From: Planctomycetia bacterium
GTDB lineage: Bacteria; Planctomycetota; Planctomycetia; Gemmatales; HRBIN36
Length of the DNA stretch: 64,000 bases
Reading direction: 5' to 3'
Assembly (NCBI GenBank): GCA_016795155.1
Contig: JAEUIE010000057.1
Location: 62,001-126,000 of the forward strand
Part shown: in pieces, positions 8,730 through 17,313 of the stretch
Numbering within the stretch: position 1 is the first letter of the stretch
Layout of the letters: every line of letters begins with the position of its first letter
The notes under the pieces: generated by a model
What the model was told of the DNA's origin: nothing
Databases searched by the model: none
Seen by the model: the letters and a program-made list of their open reading frames with translations, nothing else
Program-made: the position numbers and the translations under genes

Positions 8730-9100
8730 GGTTTCCTCCCTGCAATTCTGGCATGGCCCCTGGTGAAGATCACCCTGCTGCCAGTCTGGTTCACATGTCA
8801 AAGAAGTTCAGGTCAACGAAAGGGATATGCTTGAGAATGAATGTTTCGTGCCTGGGAACCAAGGGCGGTATACAACCTGCCCCTGTTGGTTTATTGTACC
8901 CTTCCACCACTTCGCATAGTGGAAGAATTTTCTTCGATGATGTCTTTTTAGTGAGTGGAGGTAGCATCACCGCTAACCGCTTATTCTGTCAAGAGATGTT
9001 TTGCTGCAGGCACATCATTTCCCCTGCATTGATCTTGGCGCGCAAGCTCATCCTCCGGTATCGTCTGCTACCTTGAAGCACAGCAGAATGGAGTCTTATC
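8730..9100. other. Divergent intergenic region without a supported gene
   Basis: This stretch separates yeaG (minus) from the small membrane gene (plus), so it should hold both promoters. I see no stable hairpin, tRNA or riboswitch-like pattern. A plus-strand open frame through it has no ribosome-binding site and a composition unlike the neighbours. Confidence 0.4.
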
Positions 9101-9361
9101 GTGCGAAACCTGATCTTTTTGCTCTTTCTTGGTACCGTCATCTTCCTCGTCGCAGGATGGATTCTCGATTGGTACGACATCAACAGCGTCAAAAACAGTA
9201 ATGGCAAGACCAGCATCCAGTTCGATATCGATCGAGACAAGATCAAAGAAGACTGGAACAAAGGCAGCAAGAAGCTCAACGATACGTGGCAGCAGATTCA
9301 GGATGAGAAACCGAAGACCAACCAGAATACCAGTACCACTTTGAAACCGAGCGGTTCCTGA
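9101..9361 (+). CDS. Small single-span membrane protein
   Basis: An 86-residue protein starting with GTG 9101, preceded by GGAG at seven bases. Residues 3-22 form one membrane span. The rest is a charged, Lys/Asp-rich domain (FDIDRDKIKEDWNKGSKKL) with a Thr/Ser-rich end. A single anchor with a hydrophilic domain suggests an accessory or stress-type envelope protein. No family is recognised. A hairpin at 9394-9420 lies just after the stop. Confidence 0.65.
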   Translation: MRNLIFLLFLGTVIFLVAGWILDWYDINSVKNSNGKTSIQFDIDRDKIKEDWNKGSKKLNDTWQQIQDEKPKTNQNTSTTLKPSGS

Positions 9362-9393
9362 TCTTCTCAGTTCCATACTGGCTATTCAATCAG

Positions 9394-9426
9394 ACCGGCA
9401 GCGAGAGATGCTCTGCCGGTTCTTTC
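9394..9426 (+). terminator. Probable intrinsic terminator
   Basis: ACCGGCAG (9394-9401) pairs with CTGCCGGT (9413-9420), followed by TTCTTTC. It lies 33 bases after the stop of the small membrane gene. Confidence 0.5.
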
Positions 9427-9570
9427 ATTGAAAATGGGTATAGTCTGCCTTTCCATGCTGCCAGTTCACAGAATTTCCGAAAAACTGAAGGAACGATTGG
9501 CCCAAACTCAGTTCATCATCTACCATGCCCTGTAGATATCTGTTGGTGTCAGTAAAAAACTGATTGCGAC

Positions 9571-10563
9571 GTGCGAATGCCTCTTCCCGAACAGACCAGA
9601 AACCTGCTCGCCGCTGCCCGTATGCTTTACCAGAGCACGCGGGCTGAAGCCGTTTTGCTGCTAACCGAGCATAATCTGGATTGGGATGAAGTCATCGAAG
9701 AGCTGGATGGCGCTAAACTCCTGATCGCTCCCATGAACCGGCAAATTGAACGTATCCTGCAGGATCATGTTGGTCTGAAGCTTTTGCCGATCGATTTCCG
9801 CCCCGTTCCCATGCGTGAACGCTTGAGCCTGGCTTTGCTCGAAGCCTTGACCATGGAACAGCTTAGTCAGGGTTCCAATGTCATTGCTGTCTACAATGGC
9901 ATCGAATCGGAAGATGCCCGCGACCCGGTCGACAGTATCAGCGTGATCTATCTGGGTGATCATCTGGAACGTCTCTCCGCCCGCGAACTGCGCAAGCTCG
10001 ATACCCAGGTGCCACTCGAAACCCTTAAGGCTGTTGTTGACCTCGCAACGGATATTGGTCGCGAAGGCCGTGAAGGCAAACCCGTTGGCACCCTCTTGGT
10101 TGTGGGCGATACCCGCAAGGTCATGTCTCTTTCCCGCGTTATCGGCTTTGATCCTGTCAAAGGCTACAGTCGCAAGGAACGGAACCTGCGTGATAAGCGG
10201 GTGCGGGAAAGCATGAAGGAAATCGCCAAGCTTGATGGCGCCATCATCGTCAATAAGGATGGCACCGTCGAGGCAGCTGCCCGATTCATCACAGGCCAGG
10301 CTGAAGGTATCACTCTCAGCAAAGGTCTGGGCAGCAGGCACTGGTCAGCCGCAGCCATCTCCAAACGTACGCATGCCATCGCGGTGGTCGTCAGCGAATC
10401 GACCGGCGTAGTACGTGTCTTTCAGAATGGTGAAGTGGTGCTGCACATTGCCCCCCACTCCCGCCCCATCCTTTGGCGAAACCTGACTAGCGAAACGCAG
10501 GCTGAAAACAACACTGCGACCACGATGGACACCACCTGGCGGGCCGGTTGGACTGCCGATTAA
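9571..10563 (+). CDS. Diadenylate cyclase-like protein (DAC/DisA_N domain)
   Basis: The C-terminal region (about residues 175-295) matches the DAC fold that makes cyclic di-AMP from two ATP. It has the DGA motif at 222-224 (KLDGAIIVNKDG) and the equivalent of the RHR motif at 256-258, which here reads RHW (GLGSRHWSAAAISKRT). The N-terminal 170 residues are a different alpha/beta region not found in DacA or DisA. No membrane span is visible, so the protein is cytoplasmic. The start is GTG 9571 or ATG 9577, neither with a strong ribosome-binding site. The RHW change makes full cyclase activity uncertain. Confidence 0.75.
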   Translation: MRMPLPEQTRNLLAAARMLYQSTRAEAVLLLTEHNLDWDEVIEELDGAKLLIAPMNRQIERILQDHVGLKLLPIDFRPVPMRERLSLALLEALTMEQLSQGSNVIAVYNGIESEDARDPVDSISVIYLGDHLERLSARELRKLDTQVPLETLKAVVDLATDIGREGREGKPVGTLLVVGDTRKVMSLSRVIGFDPVKGYSRKERNLRDKRVRESMKEIAKLDGAIIVNKDGTVEAAARFITGQAEGITLSKGLGSRHWSAAAISKRTHAIAVVVSESTGVVRVFQNGEVVLHIAPHSRPILWRNLTSETQAENNTATTMDTTWRAGWTAD

Positions 10564-10626
10564 ATCTGCTACTTGATCACCTGCGTATAATATCTGTCAC
10601 CAAATGAACAAACGCCAGCAGGTTGC

Positions 10627-11361
10627 ATGATGAAAACCCTGATTGCCATCCCCGTGTACAACGAAGTCAAGATGATCAGCACCGTGCTGGCGGAAGTTCG
10701 CAAATACGCCAACGATATTCTGGTCATCAACGATGGCTCGTCCGATGGCTCACGCGATGTGCTGCTTCAGGAAAAAGGCCTCCACCTGATCGATCATCGC
10801 ACCAACCTGGGTTATGGTGCAGCCCTGCGATCAGCGTTCGGGTTCGCCCAGGCTCATGATTACGATGTGCTGGTGACCATGGATTCCGATGGCCAGCATG
10901 AAGCCGAACGCATCCCCGTGCTTCTCGAAGCCCTCACCACCGAAGTCGATCTCGTTTCAGGCAGCCGGTATCTGCGTACCTTCCGCGAGAACACGTTGCC
11001 ACCAGCAGATCGCCGACGCATCAACTTCCAACTGACTGCTTACCTTAATCAGCGGCTCGGCCTGAACCTGACCGATAGTTTCTGTGGCTTCAAGGCCTAC
11101 CGTGTGAAACAGCTTCGTAAATTCCACATCACCGAAAATGGCTATGGTATGCCCCTTCAAGTATGGGTGCAAGCAGCCAACCTGGGGCTGCGCATCACCG
11201 AAGTGGCGGTGCCGTTGGTCTACCTAGATGCTACCCGCAGTTTTGGCGGCGGACTGGATGATGCCGAAAAACGATTGGCCTACTACCAGAGCGTGATTGA
11301 AACAGAACTGAACCGCCTGCACCAGGAACTTCCCGATGTTCTGGAAGGGCTGGATGTATGA
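10627..11361 (+). CDS. Glycosyltransferase family 2 (polyprenyl-phosphate sugar transferase type)
   Basis: A 244-residue GT-A transferase. Near the N-terminus are AIPVYNEVKMISTVL and INDGSSDGS, and near residue 85 VTMDSDGQH supplies the DxD-type metal site. The short length and SGSRYL segment resemble dolichyl- or undecaprenyl-phosphate sugar synthases. There are no membrane spans in the C-terminus, unlike the longer members. The stop overlaps the ATG of the next gene (ATGA at 11358-11361), so both are co-translated. The acceptor is unknown. Confidence 0.88.
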   Translation: MMKTLIAIPVYNEVKMISTVLAEVRKYANDILVINDGSSDGSRDVLLQEKGLHLIDHRTNLGYGAALRSAFGFAQAHDYDVLVTMDSDGQHEAERIPVLLEALTTEVDLVSGSRYLRTFRENTLPPADRRRINFQLTAYLNQRLGLNLTDSFCGFKAYRVKQLRKFHITENGYGMPLQVWVQAANLGLRITEVAVPLVYLDATRSFGGGLDDAEKRLAYYQSVIETELNRLHQELPDVLEGLDV

Positions 11362-12926
11362 GTAATCCCCGCTGGCGAGCGCCCAGTGAGGATGGAGCCG
11401 TTCTCTGCGTGCCCGAATATCATCAGTTGCCGAATCTGGTAGCGCAGAATCAACAGGCCATTTCTGACATTAATGTTTCGATCGGTGGTCGACCGTACCA
11501 CGAAGCGAGACAACTCGCCTGGGAAAGTTTGCAACAGACCACAACCCAGTGGGCCGAATGGGCAGGTGTCGCTCAAACACCGCTACGTCGACCCTTGCTC
11601 ATGACAGGCCATCAGCCTGAACTCTATCACCCCGGCGTGTGGGCCAAGAATGTTGGCATCCATCTGCTTACCCATCAACTGGCAGGCAGCGGACTCAACC
11701 TCAATGTCGATAGCGATGTCTCTAAAACTACCAATCTGAAAGTCCCGATCAGCCAGACTGAGAAACACGATCAACAACTGGCATATGGTCCGCCTCATCC
11801 ACCGCTGCCTTATGAAGATTGGCAATGTCATGATGAAACCGCATTCGCCCAGGTTAGCGAACACATTGCGGAAGCATCCAGGAAATGGCCCTGGAAACCG
11901 GTGTTCCCGGAGTTCTGGAAAGGCGTACTGCAGCAGACCAAGCGCACCAGCAATATCCCCAACCGCTGGCTGTTGGCCAGACACCAGTGGGAAAGGCAGC
12001 ATGAAATCGCTAACCATGAAATCCTGATGAGCCAGTGGTGCACGACTCCCTTTTTCCGCTGGCTGCTCTCCGTCTTCATTGCCGATGCTGACCATTTCGC
12101 CAGTGTCTACAACCAGGAACTGGAACGCTATCGCAAAGAACATCGCATCCGCAGCGCCAACCACCCCGTAGCTGATTTGAAACACTCAACGGACCTCGTC
12201 GAACTCCCCTTCTGGGCCTGGCAAGAAGGCACCCATCAACGATGCCGATTGTGTATCCGAAAACAGAATAACGCGCTAGAACTGATCGCACTCCAAGGCG
12301 CCCACGAAACCCTCATCACGAATTTATCCTCAGGACTCAGCACTCAGGACTCTGCACTTATTCCTGAGCACTTAGGATGGAAATTCCGCCCCAAAGCCCT
12401 CATCACTTCGATGATGTTTCGCCTTTTCGTTGCAGACCTCTTCGTGCATGGCATAGGCGGAGCGGTTTACGATGAACTAACGGACCGTATCTTCCAGCGT
12501 TTCTGGAAAGTGAAGCTGCCTAGTTTTGCCGTGATGACTGCAACACTTCGATTGCCCTGGGGCTACGTACCACTGCGTGAACCACAGATTCGAGAAGTGA
12601 AACACGACCTGCGCACGCTCCACTGGAACCCCGACCGCTGGCTGAAAACGCCCTACACACCAGAAGAGCAAGCACTGATTCAACAAAAGATGCGCCTGCT
12701 ACTGCAACCCACCACGCCAGAGAAACTCAAAGCCCGGCATGACCAGTTGCAAAACATCCGCGAAACACTGCATCATAGTGTCGAACCTTTGGAGCAGAAG
12801 AAATATCAGCAGTTAGACCAGCTGCAGCATCAACTCAAACACGACGACCACCTTTTCAGCCGCGAACATCCGTGGGTCTTCTACCCCCAGGAACTACTGC
12901 TAAAATTACGCGATAGATTTGCTTGA
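11358..12926 (+). CDS. Conserved protein distantly resembling BshC (bacillithiol cysteine ligase family)
   Basis: A 522-residue soluble protein. The region LMTGHQPELYHPGVWAKN (about residue 80) lines up in pattern with the GGQQxGLxTGP-xxxxxK segment of BshC. Further on, ALITSMMFRLFVADLFVHGIGG followed by YDELTDRIFQRFW resembles the BshC stretch around its GPGE motif. The C-terminal 80 residues are a long helical, probably coiled-coil, segment rich in Gln and Leu. These are pattern similarities, not a confident assignment, and key BshC residues differ. It is translationally coupled to the GT2 gene, which in bacillithiol synthesis would correspond to the sugar-attaching step, though that enzyme belongs to GT4. 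Confidence 0.5.
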   Translation: MSNPRWRAPSEDGAVLCVPEYHQLPNLVAQNQQAISDINVSIGGRPYHEARQLAWESLQQTTTQWAEWAGVAQTPLRRPLLMTGHQPELYHPGVWAKNVGIHLLTHQLAGSGLNLNVDSDVSKTTNLKVPISQTEKHDQQLAYGPPHPPLPYEDWQCHDETAFAQVSEHIAEASRKWPWKPVFPEFWKGVLQQTKRTSNIPNRWLLARHQWERQHEIANHEILMSQWCTTPFFRWLLSVFIADADHFASVYNQELERYRKEHRIRSANHPVADLKHSTDLVELPFWAWQEGTHQRCRLCIRKQNNALELIALQGAHETLITNLSSGLSTQDSALIPEHLGWKFRPKALITSMMFRLFVADLFVHGIGGAVYDELTDRIFQRFWKVKLPSFAVMTATLRLPWGYVPLREPQIREVKHDLRTLHWNPDRWLKTPYTPEEQALIQQKMRLLLQPTTPEKLKARHDQLQNIRETLHHSVEPLEQKKYQQLDQLQHQLKHDDHLFSREHPWVFYPQELLLKLRDRFA

Positions 12927-12960
12927 ATCATTTAGCCATGGTTGAAAGCAGTGCCACCAA

Positions 12961-14685
12961 CTACCGTATCGAAGAAAAATTCCTTAGCGGCCAGTAGACC
13001 CAGATGGCTTGGCCCAGCAGTAGGCGTTCGGGCACCTGGCCCCAGAAGCGGCTGTCCTGGCTGGCCTGGCTGTTATCCCCCAGCATGAAATACTCATCAG
13101 CATTGAACCGATCGCTCGGGTGATCCTTATCCACTTCAGGATAAAAGACAGGCTGCCCCATCGTGCCGTTGCGGTTCTCCCACTGCACACTATTGGGATA
13201 ATACGCCAGCCAGGCACTGCGGCGTTGCGTGTTCAAGTTGCCTTGCCGAGCGAGTTGCTTGAAATCTTCAAAAGTTACCGCCATGGCGTCAGCACTCACC
13301 ATGGCATCCTGCAGGCTGCGGTCGCGGGAATAGTAAATATCCCGCCAGATGCTCAGCTTGCGAAGCACCGTCTTGGCATTCTGCACGCCTACCGACACCG
13401 GCAGGAAGTCGCTCACTCGCGGTCCCATGTCAGCTTCCTGTGGCTCATTGAATTCGATGCCATCGCCAAAGATCAGCTTCGAGCCTACCCAGAGCGTCAA
13501 CCGTTGGTCAAAGTTGGCAAACCGCACCAGGTGCTTGCCCGTTTTGTTCAGAGGAGTGCTGCCTGGATGCCTGCTAATTTCTTTACCATCCTTAAAAAGG
13601 GTCACGATGCATTCGCCACTATCTAGCTTGAACAATGCTTCTGCACGGTACACGCCCTTGTTAAGTTGAAACGTGATTTGCCCCTGGCTTTCGAGCACTT
13701 CCACTTCAGTTTCGACCATCAGATCGCCTACCCAGTCGAGCGGGAACCGACCTTCCAGATGGTTGTAAGCCAGGAAGTCAGAGATCAGATGCGGCCCTTT
13801 GATGTGGGGTGCACCTGCAGCAAACCCACCCGCACGAGTGGGTTCAAACCGATGCACGTAACGCAGCCATTGCGTATCTCCAGCCTGGGCCTTGCTCGAC
13901 CAGACGGTGCCATTGCTGCTCGATTCCCAACTTGGTGAAGACGGCGTTTCGAGTTGTTCATTCAGCGGCGCCCAGGCAGTAGTCAATGGCTGAGCGAATT
14001 GTGGATTGAGCAGATCGTTGTTGTTGACAATCCGCCGCATGTGCAGCATCTTGTCGGGGGCCTTGCGGATGATCTTCAGTTTGTCGTTTTCCACGAGGTA
14101 GACATCGCCACCCCAGATGGCCAGCTTTTCGCCAGGCAGCCCCCACAGCCGCTTGATGTAGTTGTACGCGCCGAAATCCTTCTGCGGCCCCTGCGGATAT
14201 TTGAACACCACCGTATCGTGTCGGGCAGGCTTGAACATGTCGTAGATGGGCTTCAGCACCAGAACCTTATCGCCACCATCCACCGAATCGGCCGGGTTGG
14301 AAATAACATACTGGCAGTTCGGGCAGCAGCCTTCGAGCTTCAGAATCTTGCGGCCACCATCGCCCTGCACCTGTTCCAGATGTTGTCCGGAATTGGAAGC
14401 ATTGACCGTATATTTCTGCTTGCATCGCGGGCACTGCAGATGCATATGGTCACCGAGCAGCGTCGTTGCCATCGAGCCAGTGGGAATGACATAGGCTTCT
14501 GCGACAAACGCTTTCAGCATCAGCACCAGGAAAACGACGAACGAAACTGTTTCGAAGGTTTCCCGCCAGCCATCACGCACTTCTTCGTACAAAGGCTTGT
14601 CTTGCGGAGGCACCGCGTCATTGGTTTGTCGATAGGGCTGCACTAAAGTACCTGGGGTGAGTGGCTGATCATTGGAACTGGACAT
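12961..14685 (-). CDS. lepB: Signal peptidase I with inserted zinc ribbon and large beta domain
   Basis: The core of leader peptidase is present: one membrane span (about 46-62), the Ser nucleophile in PTGSMATTL (Ser71), the general-base Lys in YNYIKRLWGLPGE (Lys178), and the C-terminal GDNSQASQDSRFWG motif. Two insertions enlarge it to 574 residues against roughly 250-320 in most bacteria. The first, straight after the nucleophile, is a zinc ribbon (CPRC at 85-88, CPNC at 121-124). The second is about 320 residues of beta-rich sequence between the Lys box and the C-terminal box. GAGG precedes the start. It follows lepA by 24 bases, the same order as in Escherichia coli. Confidence 0.92.
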   Translation of the reverse strand: MSSSNDQPLTPGTLVQPYRQTNDAVPPQDKPLYEEVRDGWRETFETVSFVVFLVLMLKAFVAEAYVIPTGSMATTLLGDHMHLQCPRCKQKYTVNASNSGQHLEQVQGDGGRKILKLEGCCPNCQYVISNPADSVDGGDKVLVLKPIYDMFKPARHDTVVFKYPQGPQKDFGAYNYIKRLWGLPGEKLAIWGGDVYLVENDKLKIIRKAPDKMLHMRRIVNNNDLLNPQFAQPLTTAWAPLNEQLETPSSPSWESSSNGTVWSSKAQAGDTQWLRYVHRFEPTRAGGFAAGAPHIKGPHLISDFLAYNHLEGRFPLDWVGDLMVETEVEVLESQGQITFQLNKGVYRAEALFKLDSGECIVTLFKDGKEISRHPGSTPLNKTGKHLVRFANFDQRLTLWVGSKLIFGDGIEFNEPQEADMGPRVSDFLPVSVGVQNAKTVLRKLSIWRDIYYSRDRSLQDAMVSADAMAVTFEDFKQLARQGNLNTQRRSAWLAYYPNSVQWENRNGTMGQPVFYPEVDKDHPSDRFNADEYFMLGDNSQASQDSRFWGQVPERLLLGQAIWVYWPLRNFSSIR

Positions 14686-14709
14686 GCAAACCTCATGAAT
14701 CTGACTGCA

Positions 14710-16539
14710 TTATTCCGATTCGAGCACCGCCAGGAACGCTTCCTGCGGTATCTCCACCTGGCCTACCTGTTTCATTCGCTTCTTGCCCTTAGCCTGTTTA
14801 GCCCAGAGCTTCTTTTTACGGCTGATATCGCCGCCATAACACTTGGCGGTCACGTTCTTCCGCATCGCCGTGATCGTTTCGCGGGCAATGATGCGTCCGC
14901 CAATGGCTGCCTGGATGGCAATTTCAAACTGATGGCGATCTATTTCGGATCGTAACTTCTTGACCAAGGCTCGTCCACGCCGTTCAGCAAAGGCCCGGTG
15001 CACAATAGTGGAAAGGGCATCAACCGGATTGCCATGCACCAGCACATCCATCTTCACCAGGTCAGCCGACTGGTAGCCAATGACATCATAATCCATGGTA
15101 CCATAGCCATGCGTGACCGATTTCAGCCGGTCATAGAGATCGTAAATCACTTCCGCCAGAGGCATATCGAAAACGAGTATGGCCCGCTTGGGGCTTAGGT
15201 ATTCCGTGCGGACATAAGTGCCCCGGCGTTCATTACACATCTGCATCAGGTCGCCAATGTTCTCGGCAGGCAGAATGAAGCTAATGCGGACAATCGGCTC
15301 GCGGAATTCTTCAATCTGGCCAGTATCGGGCACGGCTTGCGGGTTATCGACCGTGATCACTTCCCCCGTCTTCTTTAGAATTTCGTAAGTCACATTCGGG
15401 GCAGTGTGAACCAGTTCAAGTCCGCTGTCTCGTTCGATGCGCTGCTGAATAATTTCGCGATGCAACATACCGAGGAAGCCGCAGCGGAAGCCAAAGCCAA
15501 GTCCTTCACTGGTTTCGGGCAGGAAGGTGAAACTCGAATCATTCAGACTTAATTTTTCAAGAGACTCACGAAGGTCTTCAAACTCGCTGCTATCCACCGG
15601 GTACAGACCGCTGAAGACCATCGGCTTGGGTGATTTGTAACCAGCCAGCGGAGTGGTGGTAGGTTTCAGGGCATCAGTTACGGTGTCACCAATGCGGACA
15701 TCCCGCAGGTTGCGGATGTTGGCAGTGAAGTAACCCACCTGGCCACAATGCAGGCTCTGGACTGCAGTGGCCTTGGGGCGGAACTGACCGATTTCCTGCA
15801 CCACGTATTCCTGCGAACCTGCCATCAGTTTCACTTTCTGGCCAGGCTTCAGTTCGCCTTCGATCAGACGAATATAGACAACCACACCCTTGTACGAATC
15901 AAAGTGGCTGTTGTAGACCAGGGCTTTGAGCGGCTCTGCAAATGCTGCTTCTTCACTCTGTTCACTGCCTATTACTTTGGTGAGCGGATTAGGCACACGC
16001 TCAATAATCGCCTGGATAAGTTCTTCAATACCCAGCCCGGCCTTCGCCGAAACCTTGAGTACCTCCTCGCCGAAGATACCCAGAGAATGTTCCATCTCAC
16101 TGATGACTTCATCGGTACGGGCGTAAGGCAAATCAATCTTGTTGACCACCGGAATGATGGTCAGCCCAGCTTCCAAAGCGAGCAGGGCATTGTGCACTGT
16201 CTGGGCCTGCACACCCTGGAAGGCATCGACCAGCAGAATAGCGCCTTCGCAAGCAGCCAGGCTGCGAGAGACTTCGTAATTGAAATCGACGTGACCGGGC
16301 GTGTCGATCAGGTTCAGTTCGTACTTGATGCCATTGAGTTCATAAAAGATGGTGACCGGGTGCATCTGGATCGTGATCCCCCGTTCCTGTTCCAGGTCCA
16401 TGGCGTCGAGCACCTGGTTACGAAAATCCCGTTCACTGATGGCATTGCACTTGAGCAGAAACTGGTCTGCCAGCGTGCTTTTGCCATGATCAATGTGAGC
16501 GATGATGCAGAAATTGCGTATGAGTTTCGGCGGGGTCAT
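14710..16539 (-). CDS. lepA: Elongation factor 4 (LepA)
   Basis: A translational GTPase that acts on the ribosome. The G1 motif AHIDHGKST, the switch region with RGITI, DTPGHVDF (G3) and NKIDLP (G4) are all present, and the C-terminal LepA-specific domain ends in the usual basic region (KKLWAKQAKGKKRMKQVG). The start ATG 16539 gives 609 residues, close to the family's 600. A TTG at 16563 would add eight residues. It is the first gene of a lepA-lepB operon. Confidence 0.95.
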   Translation of the reverse strand: MTPPKLIRNFCIIAHIDHGKSTLADQFLLKCNAISERDFRNQVLDAMDLEQERGITIQMHPVTIFYELNGIKYELNLIDTPGHVDFNYEVSRSLAACEGAILLVDAFQGVQAQTVHNALLALEAGLTIIPVVNKIDLPYARTDEVISEMEHSLGIFGEEVLKVSAKAGLGIEELIQAIIERVPNPLTKVIGSEQSEEAAFAEPLKALVYNSHFDSYKGVVVYIRLIEGELKPGQKVKLMAGSQEYVVQEIGQFRPKATAVQSLHCGQVGYFTANIRNLRDVRIGDTVTDALKPTTTPLAGYKSPKPMVFSGLYPVDSSEFEDLRESLEKLSLNDSSFTFLPETSEGLGFGFRCGFLGMLHREIIQQRIERDSGLELVHTAPNVTYEILKKTGEVITVDNPQAVPDTGQIEEFREPIVRISFILPAENIGDLMQMCNERRGTYVRTEYLSPKRAILVFDMPLAEVIYDLYDRLKSVTHGYGTMDYDVIGYQSADLVKMDVLVHGNPVDALSTIVHRAFAERRGRALVKKLRSEIDRHQFEIAIQAAIGGRIIARETITAMRKNVTAKCYGGDISRKKKLWAKQAKGKKRMKQVGQVEIPQEAFLAVLESE

Positions 16540-16632
16540 AGGCCTCGTCGAGAGTTCCTTCAATGAGTGATGTATCGTATTGTCGGGTATATTCTTATGG
16601 TTAAAGGGGGGTATTCACAAGACCCCACAGTA

Positions 16633-16653
16633 GACGCGGCTTCCAGCCGCGTC
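16633..16653. repeat. Palindromic repeat, 9-bp stem
   Basis: GACGCGGCT and AGCCGCGTC flank the loop TCC. It lies between lepA and the small membrane genes. Together with the hairpin at 16722-16744 it forms a pair of compact palindromes with 3-base loops. Confidence 0.7.
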
Positions 16654-16721
16654 AGCAATGGTGAGAGTCCACACTACAGCCCAGTAACGTTTTCGAAAGT
16701 AGTACCTCCACGAGCGATTGC

Positions 16722-16744
16722 AGAAGCGGCAAGATGCCGCTTCT
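16722..16744. repeat. Palindromic repeat, 10-bp stem
   Basis: AGAAGCGGCA pairs exactly with TGCCGCTTCT around the loop AGA, 13 bases beyond the stop of the minus-strand membrane gene. It could stop transcription entering lepA, although no long T-run follows. Confidence 0.7.
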
Positions 16745-16756
16745 ACTAGAGAGTAG

Positions 16757-17008
16757 TCACTTCACTTTCTGTCTCTCAGAATGCCACGCCCCTCCTGCCA
16801 AACCGCCAATTATCAGGCCCAGAATAGCGGCAAAGGGCAAACACATCTGAAGAAAAAAGACGCCCGTAGTGTACGCAACATCCCAATTGGCTGGCGATTG
16901 CGCAAATTCACTTACGTAACAGGCGCTGAAAATAAAGATCGTGACAATGACGCAGACCGCGACTGCCCCCAAAAAACTGCTCAAACATACAATTCTCAGT
17001 GTTGTCAT
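16757..17008 (-). CDS. Small membrane protein, paralogue of its upstream neighbour
   Basis: An 83-residue protein with two membrane spans separated by a short loop containing an NWD motif (ANWDVAYTTG). Spans, loop and basic tail (SERQKVK) are laid out as in the gene at 17022-17270, which has PDWDNAHRFAIG at the same place and a tail with YQEKVK. The two are 13 bases apart and probably arose by duplication. No family is recognised. Confidence 0.6.
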   Translation of the reverse strand: MTTLRIVCLSSFLGAVAVCVIVTIFIFSACYVSEFAQSPANWDVAYTTGVFFLQMCLPFAAILGLIIGGLAGGAWHSERQKVK

Positions 17009-17021
17009 TATCAGAAATTGC

Positions 17022-17270
17022 TTATTGTTTTGGTTTAACTTTCTCTTGATAGGTTTCGTAATAGCCTAACATGCCACCGAAGAAACCAATGCACGCTGAT
17101 ATGGGAACAAAAGTGCGGCAACAACCAATGGCGAACCTGTGAGCATTGTCCCAATCGGGCCTGGCTTGGCAACACTCGAATAGATAATAGGCACCAGCAA
17201 GGGTAACGAGAACTATTGCCGGTGTCACGATACATCCTATGATCGCATAATATAATGCAGTTCTTAACAT
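17022..17270 (-). CDS. Small membrane protein, first of a duplicated pair
   Basis: An 82-residue product from ATG 17270, preceded by AAGGGGAG. A longer frame reaching 17450 is rejected because its extra part is antisense-like sequence within the kinase gene. Two membrane spans flank a loop with DWDNAH, and Cys residues cluster in the first loop (FECCQ) and before the second span (GCCR). Function unknown. It lies 43 bases downstream of the kinase-GAF gene, on the same strand. Confidence 0.6.
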   Translation of the reverse strand: MLRTALYYAIIGCIVTPAIVLVTLAGAYYLFECCQARPDWDNAHRFAIGCCRTFVPISACIGFFGGMLGYYETYQEKVKPKQ

Positions 17271-17313
17271 TCTCCCCTTTTCGATTTTCGATACAGGTGG
17301 ACGACTTTCCACA

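Noticed and set aside
8714-9076. 120-codon plus-strand frame upstream of the small membrane gene
   Set aside because: Partly antisense to the yeaG start, with no ribosome-binding site and a composition unlike protein.
15748-16566. 272-codon plus-strand frame
   Set aside because: Antisense to lepA.
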